64,000 bases of DNA from Epibacterium ulvae. GTDB lineage: Bacteria > Pseudomonadota > Alphaproteobacteria > Rhodobacterales > Rhodobacteraceae. Location: positions 310,001 through 374,000 of the forward strand of contig NZ_FMWG01000004.1 of assembly GCF_900102795.1 (NCBI RefSeq), in the 5' to 3' direction. How positions within the stretch are numbered: the first letter of the stretch is position 1; the number at the start of each line of letters is the position of its first letter. Of the stretch, positions 27,014-36,053 are shown in pieces. Under the pieces are notes generated by a model, which was not told where the DNA came from, ran no database searches, and worked only from the letters and a program-made list of their open reading frames with translations. The position numbers and the translations under genes were made by a program.

Positions 27014-27111
27014 TCTCTTGTCCTTTATGTTTGTCACAGCCAAGGCTTTGTGCTGTTACAATTGATCCGTGATGACAACGAACTTCACTCGTCGCCATCA
27101 CTGGTGGGCGT

Positions 27112-27516
27112 CTATTCCACTGGTACGATGTCAAATACGAAAAACACTGCCTCACCGCCTTCGTTGACGATCCAGTGGTCGACTTCTCGTCCCTCAAGTA
27201 CAGCAGTACCTGCTGGGACAAGTACCTTTGTGCCATCAGCGCGATACTCATTAATCCCATCACCACGAACAACAAAATATGCACCGGGACGGGTCGAGTG
27301 GTCATGTGCGGCTACAATGCCGCCCGGCTCGACGGTTACTGTGCGAATTCGCACTTGAAACCCTTCCATCGCTGGGATTTGGGCCCCAAGCTCCAATGCA
27401 TTTCTATCACTCACGGAAACGCCTTTGTGTTCCGTTGGGCGTTCGCCATCATGAGCGAAAGCAAGTGTCGAGGAAAGCAGGAGTGCGAGAACAGCTTTTG
27501 TGATCGTTTTGTACAT
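27112..27516 (-). CDS. Secreted single-domain cupin
   Basis: A 134-residue protein with signal peptide (MYKTITKAVLALLLSSTLAF, cut after A-F-A near residue 21). The cupin core shows V-E-P-G-G-I-V-A-A-H-D-H-S (two metal His), P-G-A-Y-F-V-V-R-G and a later D-H-W-I-V-N-E-G-G strand. It is probably periplasmic. It is divergent from a MarR gene, with a strong palindrome between them, and upstream of the secreted hydrolase. Role unknown. Confidence 0.78.
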   Translation of the reverse strand: MYKTITKAVLALLLSSTLAFAHDGERPTEHKGVSVSDRNALELGAQIPAMEGFQVRIRTVTVEPGGIVAAHDHSTRPGAYFVVRGDGINEYRADGTKVLVPAGTAVLEGREVDHWIVNEGGEAVFFVFDIVPVE

Positions 27517-27558
27517 GAGAAGTTCCTAGAAGTTAGTGTTTATGGTTAGCTGTATTTT

Positions 27559-27586
27559 GATAATAAAATTATGTAAGTTTATTATC
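27559..27586. promoter_or_regulatory. Operator-like inverted repeat in the cupin/marR region
   Basis: Perfect 9-base arms GATAATAAA (27559-27567) and TTTATTATC (27578-27586) with a 10-base spacer, located in the divergent promoter region; a plausible site for the adjacent MarR protein. Confidence 0.55.
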
Positions 27587-27703
27587 TATATTGCGTCTAG
27601 TCACACGTAATCAAGTTTACTTGAACGAGACGAGCACTATTGTGCACGCGCCTAGACTGACGTTGCGATAGACAAAATGCAGAAACAGAAGGGAAATAAG
27701 CCA

Positions 27704-28216
27704 ATGGATCATCAGTTTCCAAAAACGGTGACAAGACAGGAACTACTGTTTGAGGATTCTGACGCGAAGTTCCGCAAACTTCTGTATGAAATCACAGCTT
27801 TGGCTGATCGGGTCGAAACCATGCGTGCGACATTCGCAAGGCACTTCGGAATCACACGGCCGCAGTACAACATTCTTTTTTATATAGCTCAACATCAGCG
27901 AGACGTTGGTTTGACAACTGGTCAGGTTGCGACGGCACTTCGTGTGTCCAGTCCACATGTTGTCCAAGAGGTGAATCAACTCGTGCGAGTCAACTTGATA
28001 GAGAAGAGTCCAAACCCCGATGATGGTCGCAGCGTTCTCTTACGGGTATCGGAGCGAGGATTCGTCATGATCGATGATTTGGCACCTACCTTACGTGACG
28101 TGAACGATCGGTTATTTCAATCGCTTTCAAAGTCTGAATTCGACCAGCTATGCACGTTGGTTGCCACGATCCTAGAAGATGCTGAGGGTGTAATCTCAAA
28201 ACTTCCGGTTGACTAA
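27704..28216 (+). CDS. MarR-family transcriptional regulator
   Basis: A 170-residue MarR protein. The winged helix lies in the middle: Q-Y-N-I-L-F-Y-I-A-Q, L-T-T-G-Q-V-A-T-A-L-R-V-S-S-P-H-V-V-Q-E-V (recognition helix), then the wing P-D-D-G-R-S-V-L-L-R-V-S-E-R-G, and a C-terminal dimerisation helix. ATG at 27704 is preceded by AGAAGGGAAA; an in-frame ATG at 27677 is weaker. It is divergent from the secreted cupin/hydrolase pair, which it likely controls. Confidence 0.85.
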   Translation: MDHQFPKTVTRQELLFEDSDAKFRKLLYEITALADRVETMRATFARHFGITRPQYNILFYIAQHQRDVGLTTGQVATALRVSSPHVVQEVNQLVRVNLIEKSPNPDDGRSVLLRVSERGFVMIDDLAPTLRDVNDRLFQSLSKSEFDQLCTLVATILEDAEGVISKLPVD

Positions 28217-28318
28217 ACCAAGGCCTCTTGGAAGATCCTCATCCGGTGGCCCGGTTTAATCGTCAATGTATTGTCGGCCAGATCAGCGTCTTTCGAAACG
28301 ATGAGCGGCGTGGCGAAA
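28213..28318 (-). pseudogene. C-terminal coding remnant, unidentified
   Basis: An open leftward frame of about 34 codons ending in TAG reads F-A-T-P-L-I-V-S-K-D-A-D-L-A-D-N-T-L-T-I-K-P-G-H-R-M and has good coding character, but no start and no upstream continuation. It may be the tail of a lost gene. It overlaps the MarR stop codon on the other strand. Confidence 0.3.
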
Positions 28319-28468
28319 GTGCGGTGTTGTAGAGACCCCAAAACCACTAGGCAATGACCGCTAAGCCCGCTCAGCAAAACTATGTTGCGAGCACGTGCCG
28401 TGAAAAATCAAAGTCACAGTTTTGGCACTTTGGACTTGTCACGATTAAGTTCCGATCCGCGTGCGCAT

Positions 28469-28640
28469 TTAAGCTGCCTTTCTTTCGAAAGCCAATCGGC
28501 TTTTGTACTCCAGAAATTTCCTTTGTCTGACATTGAAAATTGGGGGCCATGTTGGCGCAGGATTTTCTGGTATAGCGCAGTGGCCATCAGGCTTGGGCTG
28601 GGTCAGCAGGATACGTGTCGCAGCACGGGTCTTGCATTAC
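28469..28640 (-). mobile_element. Decayed IS3-family transposase fragment
   Basis: Leftward reading gives Y-Q-K-I-L-R-Q-H-G near 28560, then M-S-D-K-G-N, and in another frame K-S-R-L-A-F-E-R-K-A-A with a stop at 28469-28471. These match Y-Q-K-I-L-R-Q-H-G, M-S-G-K-G-N and the tail S-P-V-A-F-E-R-K-V-A of the transposase at 18115-18809, with most of the DDE core deleted. Together with the preceding remnant it fills the 447-base gap before the sulfatase gene. Confidence 0.6.
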
Positions 28641-28663
28641 TCCGTGCTGCTACTTTAACGAGA

Positions 28664-30274
28664 TCAGGTCTTTGATATCGCCACTTCTTGCAAAGCTTGC
28701 TCCAGCTCTGGCTCGTCCCAAAACCCAATCAGAATACCCTTGGTAAATTCAGGCCCCTTTGCTGTGATGAACGCATCACTCTGTGTGATCCGCATTTTGC
28801 TGCCAACCGCCCAATCCCGTATCTTAGCATCCATGCTTGCCCGGATCTGTTCGTACCCATTCCGCTGCCCCAGATCGATCAGCTCATCCGGATCTTCTTT
28901 GAGGTCAAACAACATGGGGGGGAGGTCTTGCGTGTGGATGTATTTCCAGCGCCCATCAAAGGCCATGACCATTTTACACTCTTGTGGTGTGCGACCCAAA
29001 GCTGCTCGTGTTGCCGACCGGCTGTAATCGGCCTCTGCAAAAACACACTCACGCCAAGGCGTCTTTTGTCCGCGCAGCAAAGGTAGTAAGGAGCGACCTT
29101 CCAAAATATTCTCCCGCAGCTCGCCCCCCATGTATTCGATAATTGTTGGTACCAGATCGATGGCTTCACTTAGATGATCGTCTACGGTTCCACGAGTTTC
29201 ATTTGCCTCTGGCGAGGGGTCTACCACAATCAATGGAACTTTGACGGAGGGATCGTGGAAGTACTGTTTCTCCCCCATCCAGTGATCCCCCAGATAATCG
29301 CCGTGATCAGAGGTAAAGATGATCATTGTGTCTTCGGCACGTCCGCTCTCATCCAGCCATTTGGTCAAACGCCCGATGTGATCGTCGATCTGCGTGATCA
29401 GCCCCATATAGGTGGCAATCATCTTCTCACGCGCGCCCGGTCGTTTATATATCGTCGAGTATCTAACGCTGCGTTTGGTTTTATAAACCGGGTGTTCGTG
29501 ACCTTGCTCCTCATCGGATCGCACCACTGGGATTACATCTTGAGGCCCATACATATTATGGTAGGGCGCCGGCGCAACAATAGGCCAATGGGGTTTGATA
29601 TAGCTAAGGTGCAGACACCAGGACGTGTCACCTGCCTGTTCAATAAACGACATGGCCCTGTTTGTAGAATAGGCCGTTTCACTGTGTTCTTCGGGGATCC
29701 GGGCAGGACGATCCGCATATTGATTCAACCAGCCGTTTTTGATGGATCCGTCATGATCAACAACAGATGCGGCCCACTCTTCCCAAGGGTTTTCCCCCTC
29801 GAACCCCTTCGAACGCAGGTACTCATTATAGTGGCTCGGTTTCTTTCCTTTGCTTGGGTGCAGCCCATCCAGCCGATCCCAAACTTCGAATCCGGCCTCA
29901 GCAATATGCTCGCCTTTTTCGCTTTTGGGATCGATCCCAAGACGCACCATCCCTTCAATGTCAGCGCGAGCATGGGTTTTACCGCATAAGACCGCTTTTG
30001 CACCAAAACTGTTCAGATGATCGCCAAGCGTCCATTCTCCCACCCGGAGCGGGACGTTATTATAGTCAGATCCATGACTTCTTGGATAGCGACCCGTATA
30101 GGTGCTCATCCGGCTAGGTCCACAGATCGGAGATTGTACATAAGACCGGCTAAAGCGCACGCCACGCTTGGCCAGGGCATCAATATTCGGTGTGCGGATG
30201 GTTGGGTGGCCAGCGCAGCCCAAATAGTCAAACCGCAATTGATCACACATAATGAACAACACATTTTTTGTCAT
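28664..30274 (-). CDS. Cytoplasmic Cys-type sulfatase/phosphonate monoester hydrolase family enzyme
   Basis: A 536-residue alkaline-phosphatase-superfamily hydrolase. The formylglycine motif is C-G-P-S-R (Cys51) in S-P-I-C-G-P-S-R-M-S-T-Y-T-G-R. The N-terminal metal site is M-C-D-Q-L-R-F-D and the second metal site T-S-D-H-G-D-Y-L-G-D-H near residue 325. There is no signal peptide, so the substrate must be imported. The family covers sulfate monoesters and phosphonate/phosphodiester substrates; the sequence does not fix which. It lies 16 bases after the alpha-hydroxy-acid dehydrogenase, last gene of the TTT operon. It is a distinct paralogue of the sulfatase at 31430, not a recent duplicate. 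Confidence 0.88.
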   Translation of the reverse strand: MTKNVLFIMCDQLRFDYLGCAGHPTIRTPNIDALAKRGVRFSRSYVQSPICGPSRMSTYTGRYPRSHGSDYNNVPLRVGEWTLGDHLNSFGAKAVLCGKTHARADIEGMVRLGIDPKSEKGEHIAEAGFEVWDRLDGLHPSKGKKPSHYNEYLRSKGFEGENPWEEWAASVVDHDGSIKNGWLNQYADRPARIPEEHSETAYSTNRAMSFIEQAGDTSWCLHLSYIKPHWPIVAPAPYHNMYGPQDVIPVVRSDEEQGHEHPVYKTKRSVRYSTIYKRPGAREKMIATYMGLITQIDDHIGRLTKWLDESGRAEDTMIIFTSDHGDYLGDHWMGEKQYFHDPSVKVPLIVVDPSPEANETRGTVDDHLSEAIDLVPTIIEYMGGELRENILEGRSLLPLLRGQKTPWRECVFAEADYSRSATRAALGRTPQECKMVMAFDGRWKYIHTQDLPPMLFDLKEDPDELIDLGQRNGYEQIRASMDAKIRDWAVGSKMRITQSDAFITAKGPEFTKGILIGFWDEPELEQALQEVAISKT

Positions 30275-30290
30275 TAGGCTGTCTCTTTCG

Positions 30291-31427
30291 TTAGACGTTT
30301 GTCGTTCTGAGATTAGGGATAGTTTTTGCTCCCAACTGGATCATGTTATTTTCCAAGTCGCCGCGTAACACCTCATAGGCATGATCCCCCCCTACTGCGC
30401 CCAATGCGCCAATCGCATAAAGAAAACCGCGCCCTGCAAAGCAGAAATCCGCTCCCAGCGAGAGGGCACGCGCAATATCAAGGCCTCCACGAATACCACT
30501 GTCAAACAAGACTGGCACACGTTTTGCCACAATTTCAGCAATCTTGGGCAGCACCGTAATAGCCGCAGGAGCACCATCAAACTGACGGCCACCATGGTTG
30601 GATACCCACACAGCATCCGCGCCATGTTCAATAGCATCTTCGGCATCAACACTGTGCATAATACCCTTAATCACAAGGGTTCCCGCCCACTTTTCTCGGA
30701 TACGGTCAAAATACTCCCAGTCCGGGCGACCATCCACGATGTTACCAATCAGTTTGGCCCCTTCGCGCATCTGATCCTGCGGAAAATACGTTTCGATGGT
30801 TTTGAAACGCGGCTGCCCATACCGCGCGGTTGCCAAGGCCCAATGCGGACGTTTTACCACCCGCCACAAAGTTATGAGATCCATTTTAGGCGGCACCGTC
30901 AATCCCGCAGCAAGTTGGCGTTCACGTCGGCTGCCCACCGGAACATCAACCGTAATGATCAGTGTTTTCACCCCTGCCGCTTTGCTGCGCGCAATAAGAT
31001 CGTCCAAGACCTCTGGCTCTTTTGGGCAATAGATCTGCATCCACAGATGATCAGGGGCCAATGCTGCCGTTGCCTCGATGGATTCATTCGCAACCATGCT
31101 TAAACCATAGGGCATATTCTTGGTATGTGCTGTCTTTGCCAAAGCCAGCTCCGCACCGGGCCACATAAGGCCCGACATGCCAACCGGAGCAGCGCCAAAC
31201 GGCACAGAATAGGTCTGCCCAAAAAGTGTGGTGCTCAGGTCAGGTGTGAAACGCCCTCCCAAAGCGCGGGGCAATAACTCGACTTCATCCAGCGCGACAC
31301 GGTTGCGGTCAACCAACCGTTCCATGCCGGTGCCACTGTCCAGATACTCCCAGGCAAAATATGGGATGCGCCGCTTTGCCCGCTCTGCCATGTGCCAGAT
31401 TGAAGGAAGTTGATTTTGATAATCCAT
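30291..31427 (-). CDS. FMN-dependent alpha-hydroxy-acid dehydrogenase (LldD/glycolate oxidase family)
   Basis: A 378-residue TIM-barrel flavoprotein. The catalytic and FMN-binding block is V-S-N-H-G-G-R-Q-F-D-G near residue 270 (active-site His and Arg), with the FMN Lys in L-V-I-K-G-I and a phosphate-binding D-S-G-I-R-G-G segment near 310. It oxidises L-2-hydroxy acids such as lactate, glycolate or mandelate to 2-oxo acids. The start is ATG at 31427, or GTG at 31433 overlapping the sulfatase stop. Being placed between two sulfatases, it likely oxidises the 2-hydroxy acid released by desulfation. Confidence 0.9.
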   Translation of the reverse strand: MDYQNQLPSIWHMAERAKRRIPYFAWEYLDSGTGMERLVDRNRVALDEVELLPRALGGRFTPDLSTTLFGQTYSVPFGAAPVGMSGLMWPGAELALAKTAHTKNMPYGLSMVANESIEATAALAPDHLWMQIYCPKEPEVLDDLIARSKAAGVKTLIITVDVPVGSRRERQLAAGLTVPPKMDLITLWRVVKRPHWALATARYGQPRFKTIETYFPQDQMREGAKLIGNIVDGRPDWEYFDRIREKWAGTLVIKGIMHSVDAEDAIEHGADAVWVSNHGGRQFDGAPAAITVLPKIAEIVAKRVPVLFDSGIRGGLDIARALSLGADFCFAGRGFLYAIGALGAVGGDHAYEVLRGDLENNMIQLGAKTIPNLRTTNV

Positions 31428-31429
31428 CG

Positions 31430-32959
31430 TCACGCAGGTCCAACCGGTACGCGATTTGGCGTAATATCATCTGGTCTCTGGGCCAAAAACTCTTCCAACT
31501 CGGCACGACGCGCCGCATAAGACGGGTCTTCAAAAACGTTGATCATTTCATCAGGATCGTTCACCAGATCATACATCTCACCCTCTCCTGTCTCCATATT
31601 CATCGATAGCTTATCGGTTTTGGTCCGCACGACACGCATCGACAGGGCAATACCGGCACGGTTCGCCAAGAGTTCCCATTCGCTCATTGCGTAATCTCGG
31701 GTGGCGCTTTTCCCTTCCAGAAAAGGGCGTAGGCTTTCCCCATGCTGGCACAGCTGTGGGGCAACCCCGGCAAGATCAAACAAGGTTGGGCCAACATCAA
31801 TGTTTGAAACAGGTTCATCCACCACCTGCCCCTCTGGCACGCCCGGACCCTTTACCAGCAATGGAATACGAAGCAGCCCGTCGTAGAACATCGGCCCCTT
31901 TAGAACGAGCCCATGATCGCCCAGCCAATCGCCGTGGTCAGCGGAATAGATGATATAGGTGTTCTCATCCAATCCAAGCTCGCGCAAGGTGTTCATAATC
32001 CGGCCAACCTGATCATCAATAAATGAGATCTGCCCATAGGTATTGGCAATAATTTCACGAAGCTGATCATCGGTTTGAGGTTCAATGCGCGAATATTCCT
32101 GACGGATGCGCACAGACTCCGGGTCTCCCTGCGGTGTGTTCTCAACCACAGCTTTATGCCAACTGGGGCGCTTTTCAAAATCGCGCGATCGGTTTTTGGG
32201 CAAATCAACCTCTTTTGGATCATGCAGACGCGACCAGGGCTCAGGACAGTCAAAAGGATGGTGCGGATCGGGAAAGCTGATCCAGGTCACAAAAGGCTTG
32301 TCCTGATCCCGCTTGAATTTGATCCATTCAAGAGCACGATCCGCGGTCCAGGGCGTATTGTGATAAATAAGGGGCAATTGGCTGTGCCAGGTCTGTGCTG
32401 CGCCTTTCGTATCCCCGCCATTTTGCTTATAAAGCGCGTTCAGCTCATCTCCGCGCCCAGAACCATAATAAAACCGTTCAAAATGCAATCCTTTTGGCGG
32501 TTTTTGCGGTGTGAAATAATTGTGCCCGTGGATCATCATTTCCACATGGTTGAAGCCCATATATGGGCCATACCAATCCTCACCAAATGCATGTGAGGAA
32601 ATGACCGCTTCGGGGCGGCCTGTTTCAACGCGGGCATCATACGAGGAAAAATGTCCCTTACCGAAATAAGCTGTGTCGTATCCCGCATCCCTCAGCGTGC
32701 CCGCGAACCCTTTTTCGCCGGTCTCATAATCCAGATCAATCCCATTATCATGCACCCCGTTGGTGCGACAGAGTTGACCAGTCAATATTGAGGCGCGTGA
32801 TGGCTGACACACTGGTGACGGACAGATTGCAGAGGTAAACCGTGTCCCCTCCTTTGCCATCTGATCCAGGTTTGGCGTTTTCACGTTGCGCCCTTCGACG
32901 CCCAAACAGTCGCCACGGTGTTGATCTGCAGTGATAAATATAAAATTAGGACGGCTCAA
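31430..32959 (-). CDS. Cytoplasmic Cys-type sulfatase
   Basis: A 509-residue sulfatase. Formylglycine motif C-Q-P-S-R (Cys51) in S-P-V-C-Q-P-S-R-A-S-I-L-T-G-Q; N-terminal metal site T-A-D-Q-H-R-G-D; second metal site S-A-D-H-G-D-W-L-G-D-H near residue 340; Lys/His-containing F-G-K-G-H-F near 98. No leader peptide. Arylsulfatase/choline-sulfatase-like family; the substrate is not decided by sequence. Its stop overlaps the possible GTG start of the hydroxy-acid dehydrogenase, and it follows the universal stress gene by 15 bases. Confidence 0.9.
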   Translation of the reverse strand: MSRPNFIFITADQHRGDCLGVEGRNVKTPNLDQMAKEGTRFTSAICPSPVCQPSRASILTGQLCRTNGVHDNGIDLDYETGEKGFAGTLRDAGYDTAYFGKGHFSSYDARVETGRPEAVISSHAFGEDWYGPYMGFNHVEMMIHGHNYFTPQKPPKGLHFERFYYGSGRGDELNALYKQNGGDTKGAAQTWHSQLPLIYHNTPWTADRALEWIKFKRDQDKPFVTWISFPDPHHPFDCPEPWSRLHDPKEVDLPKNRSRDFEKRPSWHKAVVENTPQGDPESVRIRQEYSRIEPQTDDQLREIIANTYGQISFIDDQVGRIMNTLRELGLDENTYIIYSADHGDWLGDHGLVLKGPMFYDGLLRIPLLVKGPGVPEGQVVDEPVSNIDVGPTLFDLAGVAPQLCQHGESLRPFLEGKSATRDYAMSEWELLANRAGIALSMRVVRTKTDKLSMNMETGEGEMYDLVNDPDEMINVFEDPSYAARRAELEEFLAQRPDDITPNRVPVGPA

Positions 32960-32974
32960 AGCGTGTCTCCGAAA

Positions 32975-33805
32975 TTAATGTGCGATCAGAACAGGCAATT
33001 GCGCGTTCTTCAGAATGTAGTGGGTGTTGCAACCAAAGATACGTTCACGAAATGGACTGTGTTCATAAGCCCCCATGACCAGCAGCCCCGCCGAGACATC
33101 CTCACAATGCTGCAATATGTCCTGTGCGGTCTTTTGCTTGGATTGCGGCTTCTTCACGCGCGCCACATCAATGCCATGTCGGGTCAGCGCGGTTTTTATA
33201 TCAATACCTTCAAGCGCATCTCGCAAAGTGCCATCAGAGACGCTGACAACAGACACTTTTTGCTTTGTTTCCAAAAGCTGCATTGCATCCATCACTGCGC
33301 GTGCGGCAGCACGACGCCCATCCCACGCCACAACCGCCGTTTCGCGGATCTGCCCGGGGTGATGTCCACGTGGCACAACCAACACCGGCCGACCACTTTT
33401 CAGCGCAATCGCTTCGGGATGCAATTCAAGGTGCTCTTGCCCGTGAATAGCGTCATAACGCCCCACCACTGTCAGATCATACATCCGAGCATAAGAGGCC
33501 ACGGTCGCATCCGCATTCCCAAACAAGGAAATCCAATGCACTTGATCGGCGGCAATATCATTACCCGCAAAGGCAATGAATTGATCATGAACCGTTTCTT
33601 CCATCTCTTTGACTTTCGCCGTGATGGTTTCACGCACATTCTCTGGCACCCAGCTGTTTGCACTAAGCTGTTCACGCTGGCCGGAATGCACAAGAATACC
33701 AGTCACATGGCAATTGTATTTCTTGTGCATCAGGACCGCAGCGCTCACGGCCGCTTCACTGCTTTGTGTACCGTTAAAAGCCACGAGGATATTTTTAATC
33801 GCCAT
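32975..33805 (-). CDS. Tandem universal stress protein (UspA family)
   Basis: A 276-residue protein of two Usp domains, about 1-140 and 150-276. The second ends with the ATP-binding pattern L-L-V-M-G-A-Y-E-H-S-P-F-R-E and a final Q-L-P-V-L-I-A-H. Start ATG has a perfect AGGAGG eight bases upstream and lies nine bases after the tctA stop, so it is co-transcribed. Usp genes are regularly linked to TTT and TRAP operons in Rhodobacteraceae, perhaps modulating transport; role here is inferred from context. Confidence 0.9.
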   Translation of the reverse strand: MAIKNILVAFNGTQSSEAAVSAAVLMHKKYNCHVTGILVHSGQREQLSANSWVPENVRETITAKVKEMEETVHDQFIAFAGNDIAADQVHWISLFGNADATVASYARMYDLTVVGRYDAIHGQEHLELHPEAIALKSGRPVLVVPRGHHPGQIRETAVVAWDGRRAAARAVMDAMQLLETKQKVSVVSVSDGTLRDALEGIDIKTALTRHGIDVARVKKPQSKQKTAQDILQHCEDVSAGLLVMGAYEHSPFRERIFGCNTHYILKNAQLPVLIAH

Positions 33806-33814
33806 TTCAGCCTC

Positions 33815-35410
33815 CTAAGACACTTCAGATGACAAAGCGGCCTCGTCCTTTTTGCCGCACATGAAGAACACGATGACAACAACCGACAACACAAGAAACA
33901 CTATGGATATCGGACTGCGGAACAGAAAGAACGGATCGCCACCAGATACGGCAAAGGCCTGTCTCAATGCGGTTTCCAGATTACTGGCCAGAATAAAGGC
34001 GATCACAAAGGGCAGGATCGGAACGCGCAGCTTACGCATGAAAAAACCCAGCAGCCCAAAGCCCAGCAAAAAGAAGATCGCATCAAAGCTTGTTTCCTGC
34101 ACATAAACCGCCGTGATGGTCAGCAAGAACACCATAGGCATCAGAACCTGCTTTGGCACTTTGGACATCACGCCAACCCAGCGCATAAACTGCCCGCCAA
34201 TGGTCCAATTCAGAATGTTCGCGCACATCATCGTGGTGAACAAACCAAAAGCGATCACCAGTTCCGGGTTTACTTCTGATGTGGTGAACCGAAAAACACT
34301 GGGACCAGGGTTGAAGCCCCCGATGGATTCCGCCGCCAGGATCAGAAAAACAGCCGAAACATTGCCCGGTATGCCCAAGGACAAGACCGGGATCAGATTC
34401 GCACCCGAGACAGAGCTATTGGCAGCCTCTGTTGCCGCCACGCCCTCCGGTGTGCCATCGCCAAATTTCACCGGACCTTTGTGCATTTTCTGCCCCGTCG
34501 CATAGCCCAGAGTCGCAGCAAGGGTTGATCCAATCCCTGGCAATGCGCCAATCAATGTCCCGACAGCCGCTGAAACACTGATATAGGGCAGCAGCGCCTT
34601 ACGCTCTGACCAGCTTAACGAATTGTCGTCTGATTGCGGGATCTGGTTTTGCACTCGCGCTGCCCTGCGATCACGCCAGGTTTCCTCAAACGACGTGATG
34701 ACTTCGCCCATGATTAAGACTCCAAGGACAGCGGTGATCAGTGGGAAACCGTTCGCCAAAAACTCGGTGCCCATGGTCATACGCGGATACAGGTCTTCAC
34801 CCGTGCCAACAGAGGCCAGTAAAATGCCAAAAAACGCCGCCATCAGTCCCTTCATCGGAGACGCGCCCACCACCGCGGCCACAAAGCTGAGTGAGAGGAC
34901 GATCAGCGCCGCCTTTTCCGCAAATCCAAGATAGGATTCCACGATAATGGCCAGAAAGGGCGCAGTGGTGAACAGCACCAGATCTGAAAACGTATCCCCC
35001 GACACCGAAGCGAAGTGTGCGGTACGTAACGCCTTGCCCGCGTTTCCGCGCTTTGTCATTGGATACCCATCAAGCGTTGTCATCAACGCATCCGGCGTTC
35101 CCGGTGTATTAAACAAGATCGCCGGCACTGCGCCGCCCACTGTCGCGCCCTTCATAACTCCGACCAGGAAGCCCATAACGGGCAATAAGGCATCCGGCGT
35201 GAAGCCAAAGAACGAAATTAGAATTGGCAGTGAAACGGCCATCACAAACGGACCGCCCAAACCCGGCGTTGCGCCAATCACAATTCCCAATAAAAACCCA
35301 AACACCACCATCACTAAGGTGATCGGCACACCAATGCCAAACAGGGAGAAAGCCTCTGGCCCTAGAAAAACTGCGAGAACACCGGCCCAAACGTACTCAA
35401 AAACACCCAT
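33815..35410 (-). CDS. tctA: Tripartite tricarboxylate transporter large permease (TctA)
   Basis: A 531-residue membrane protein with about 12 segments and TctA-specific motifs: G-A-T-P-G-L-G-G-P-F near residue 45, V-P-A-I-L-F-N-T-P-G-T-P near 100 and P-G-I-G-S-T-L-A near 290. It is the translocation subunit of a TTT importer for carboxylates. ATG at 35410 shares one base with the tctB stop (TAATG) and has GGAG upstream; the two extra codons (TTG start) of the longest frame are not needed. Confidence 0.93.
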   Translation of the reverse strand: MGVFEYVWAGVLAVFLGPEAFSLFGIGVPITLVMVVFGFLLGIVIGATPGLGGPFVMAVSLPILISFFGFTPDALLPVMGFLVGVMKGATVGGAVPAILFNTPGTPDALMTTLDGYPMTKRGNAGKALRTAHFASVSGDTFSDLVLFTTAPFLAIIVESYLGFAEKAALIVLSLSFVAAVVGASPMKGLMAAFFGILLASVGTGEDLYPRMTMGTEFLANGFPLITAVLGVLIMGEVITSFEETWRDRRAARVQNQIPQSDDNSLSWSERKALLPYISVSAAVGTLIGALPGIGSTLAATLGYATGQKMHKGPVKFGDGTPEGVAATEAANSSVSGANLIPVLSLGIPGNVSAVFLILAAESIGGFNPGPSVFRFTTSEVNPELVIAFGLFTTMMCANILNWTIGGQFMRWVGVMSKVPKQVLMPMVFLLTITAVYVQETSFDAIFFLLGFGLLGFFMRKLRVPILPFVIAFILASNLETALRQAFAVSGGDPFFLFRSPISIVFLVLSVVVIVFFMCGKKDEAALSSEVS

Positions 35411-35988
35411 TACCAATCTCCGTTCGGCGGTAACAGCACTGAATCCAAGGGCAGATCAAAGATCGCGACCAAAATCGCAACCGTGATCAGTGCAAGAATA
35501 GCACGTGATGCGCGTATCTGACCTTCGATCAAAGCGCTCAGACCAAAAACCAGCGCAAAGCCCCCCAGTACAAAGCCAATCAGTTTATAAGGATAAGTGG
35601 CGCGCATCTGGCGATAGGTGATATCTTCGCTGCCTGATACGACAAATAGCTCCACAGCAAGCGGGCCCGCCCAGAACATCACTGCCAAAGACAACGCAAC
35701 AACAAGGGTCAGCTGGATCAGAAATGCCATTGCGGCGCTGTCAACCGGCGCAGATTCGGTATCGTATAAATCTTTACGCAAGGCTGTCATCACCAGATGA
35801 ATGGCTGCGCATATCCCCATGAGCGTTCCGGCTACAATCGGTACAAAGGCGTCTCCCATCGATATCTGGCGCCGAAAGACCTCGATCATTGCGGTTTCGG
35901 TGTCCCGTGGGAGCCAAAACAAGACGCAAACCAATGCAAAGATCAAACAAAGTGCTGCGAAGACCAGATCTGGTTTGCGTGCAAGCAT
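35410..35988 (-). CDS. tctB: Tripartite tricarboxylate transporter small permease (TctB)
   Basis: A 192-residue membrane protein with four hydrophobic segments (about residues 8-25, 45-65, 90-115, 135-180), the size and layout of TctB. It pairs with TctA in the inner membrane. It sits between the binding protein and TctA and is translationally coupled to tctA. A GGGGAGGGG-type sequence precedes the ATG. Confidence 0.88.
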   Translation of the reverse strand: MLARKPDLVFAALCLIFALVCVLFWLPRDTETAMIEVFRRQISMGDAFVPIVAGTLMGICAAIHLVMTALRKDLYDTESAPVDSAAMAFLIQLTLVVALSLAVMFWAGPLAVELFVVSGSEDITYRQMRATYPYKLIGFVLGGFALVFGLSALIEGQIRASRAILALITVAILVAIFDLPLDSVLLPPNGDW

Positions 35989-36053
35989 ACGTTACCCCTC
36001 CCCCCAAAGAGCACCGAGCCTAAAGGGGCTAGATGCTATGTCTTGACTGGATT

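Noticed and set aside
28382-28675. Rightward 97-codon open frame before the sulfatase
   Set aside because: The opposite strand holds IS3 transposase fragments, which explain the sequence better.
29174-29989. Rightward 271-codon open frame inside a sulfatase gene
   Set aside because: Antisense to the sulfatase with intact active-site motifs; composition is that of a complement strand.
32918-33832. Rightward 304-codon open frame opposite the universal stress gene
   Set aside because: Shadow of the tandem Usp gene, which has a perfect ribosome site and both domains.
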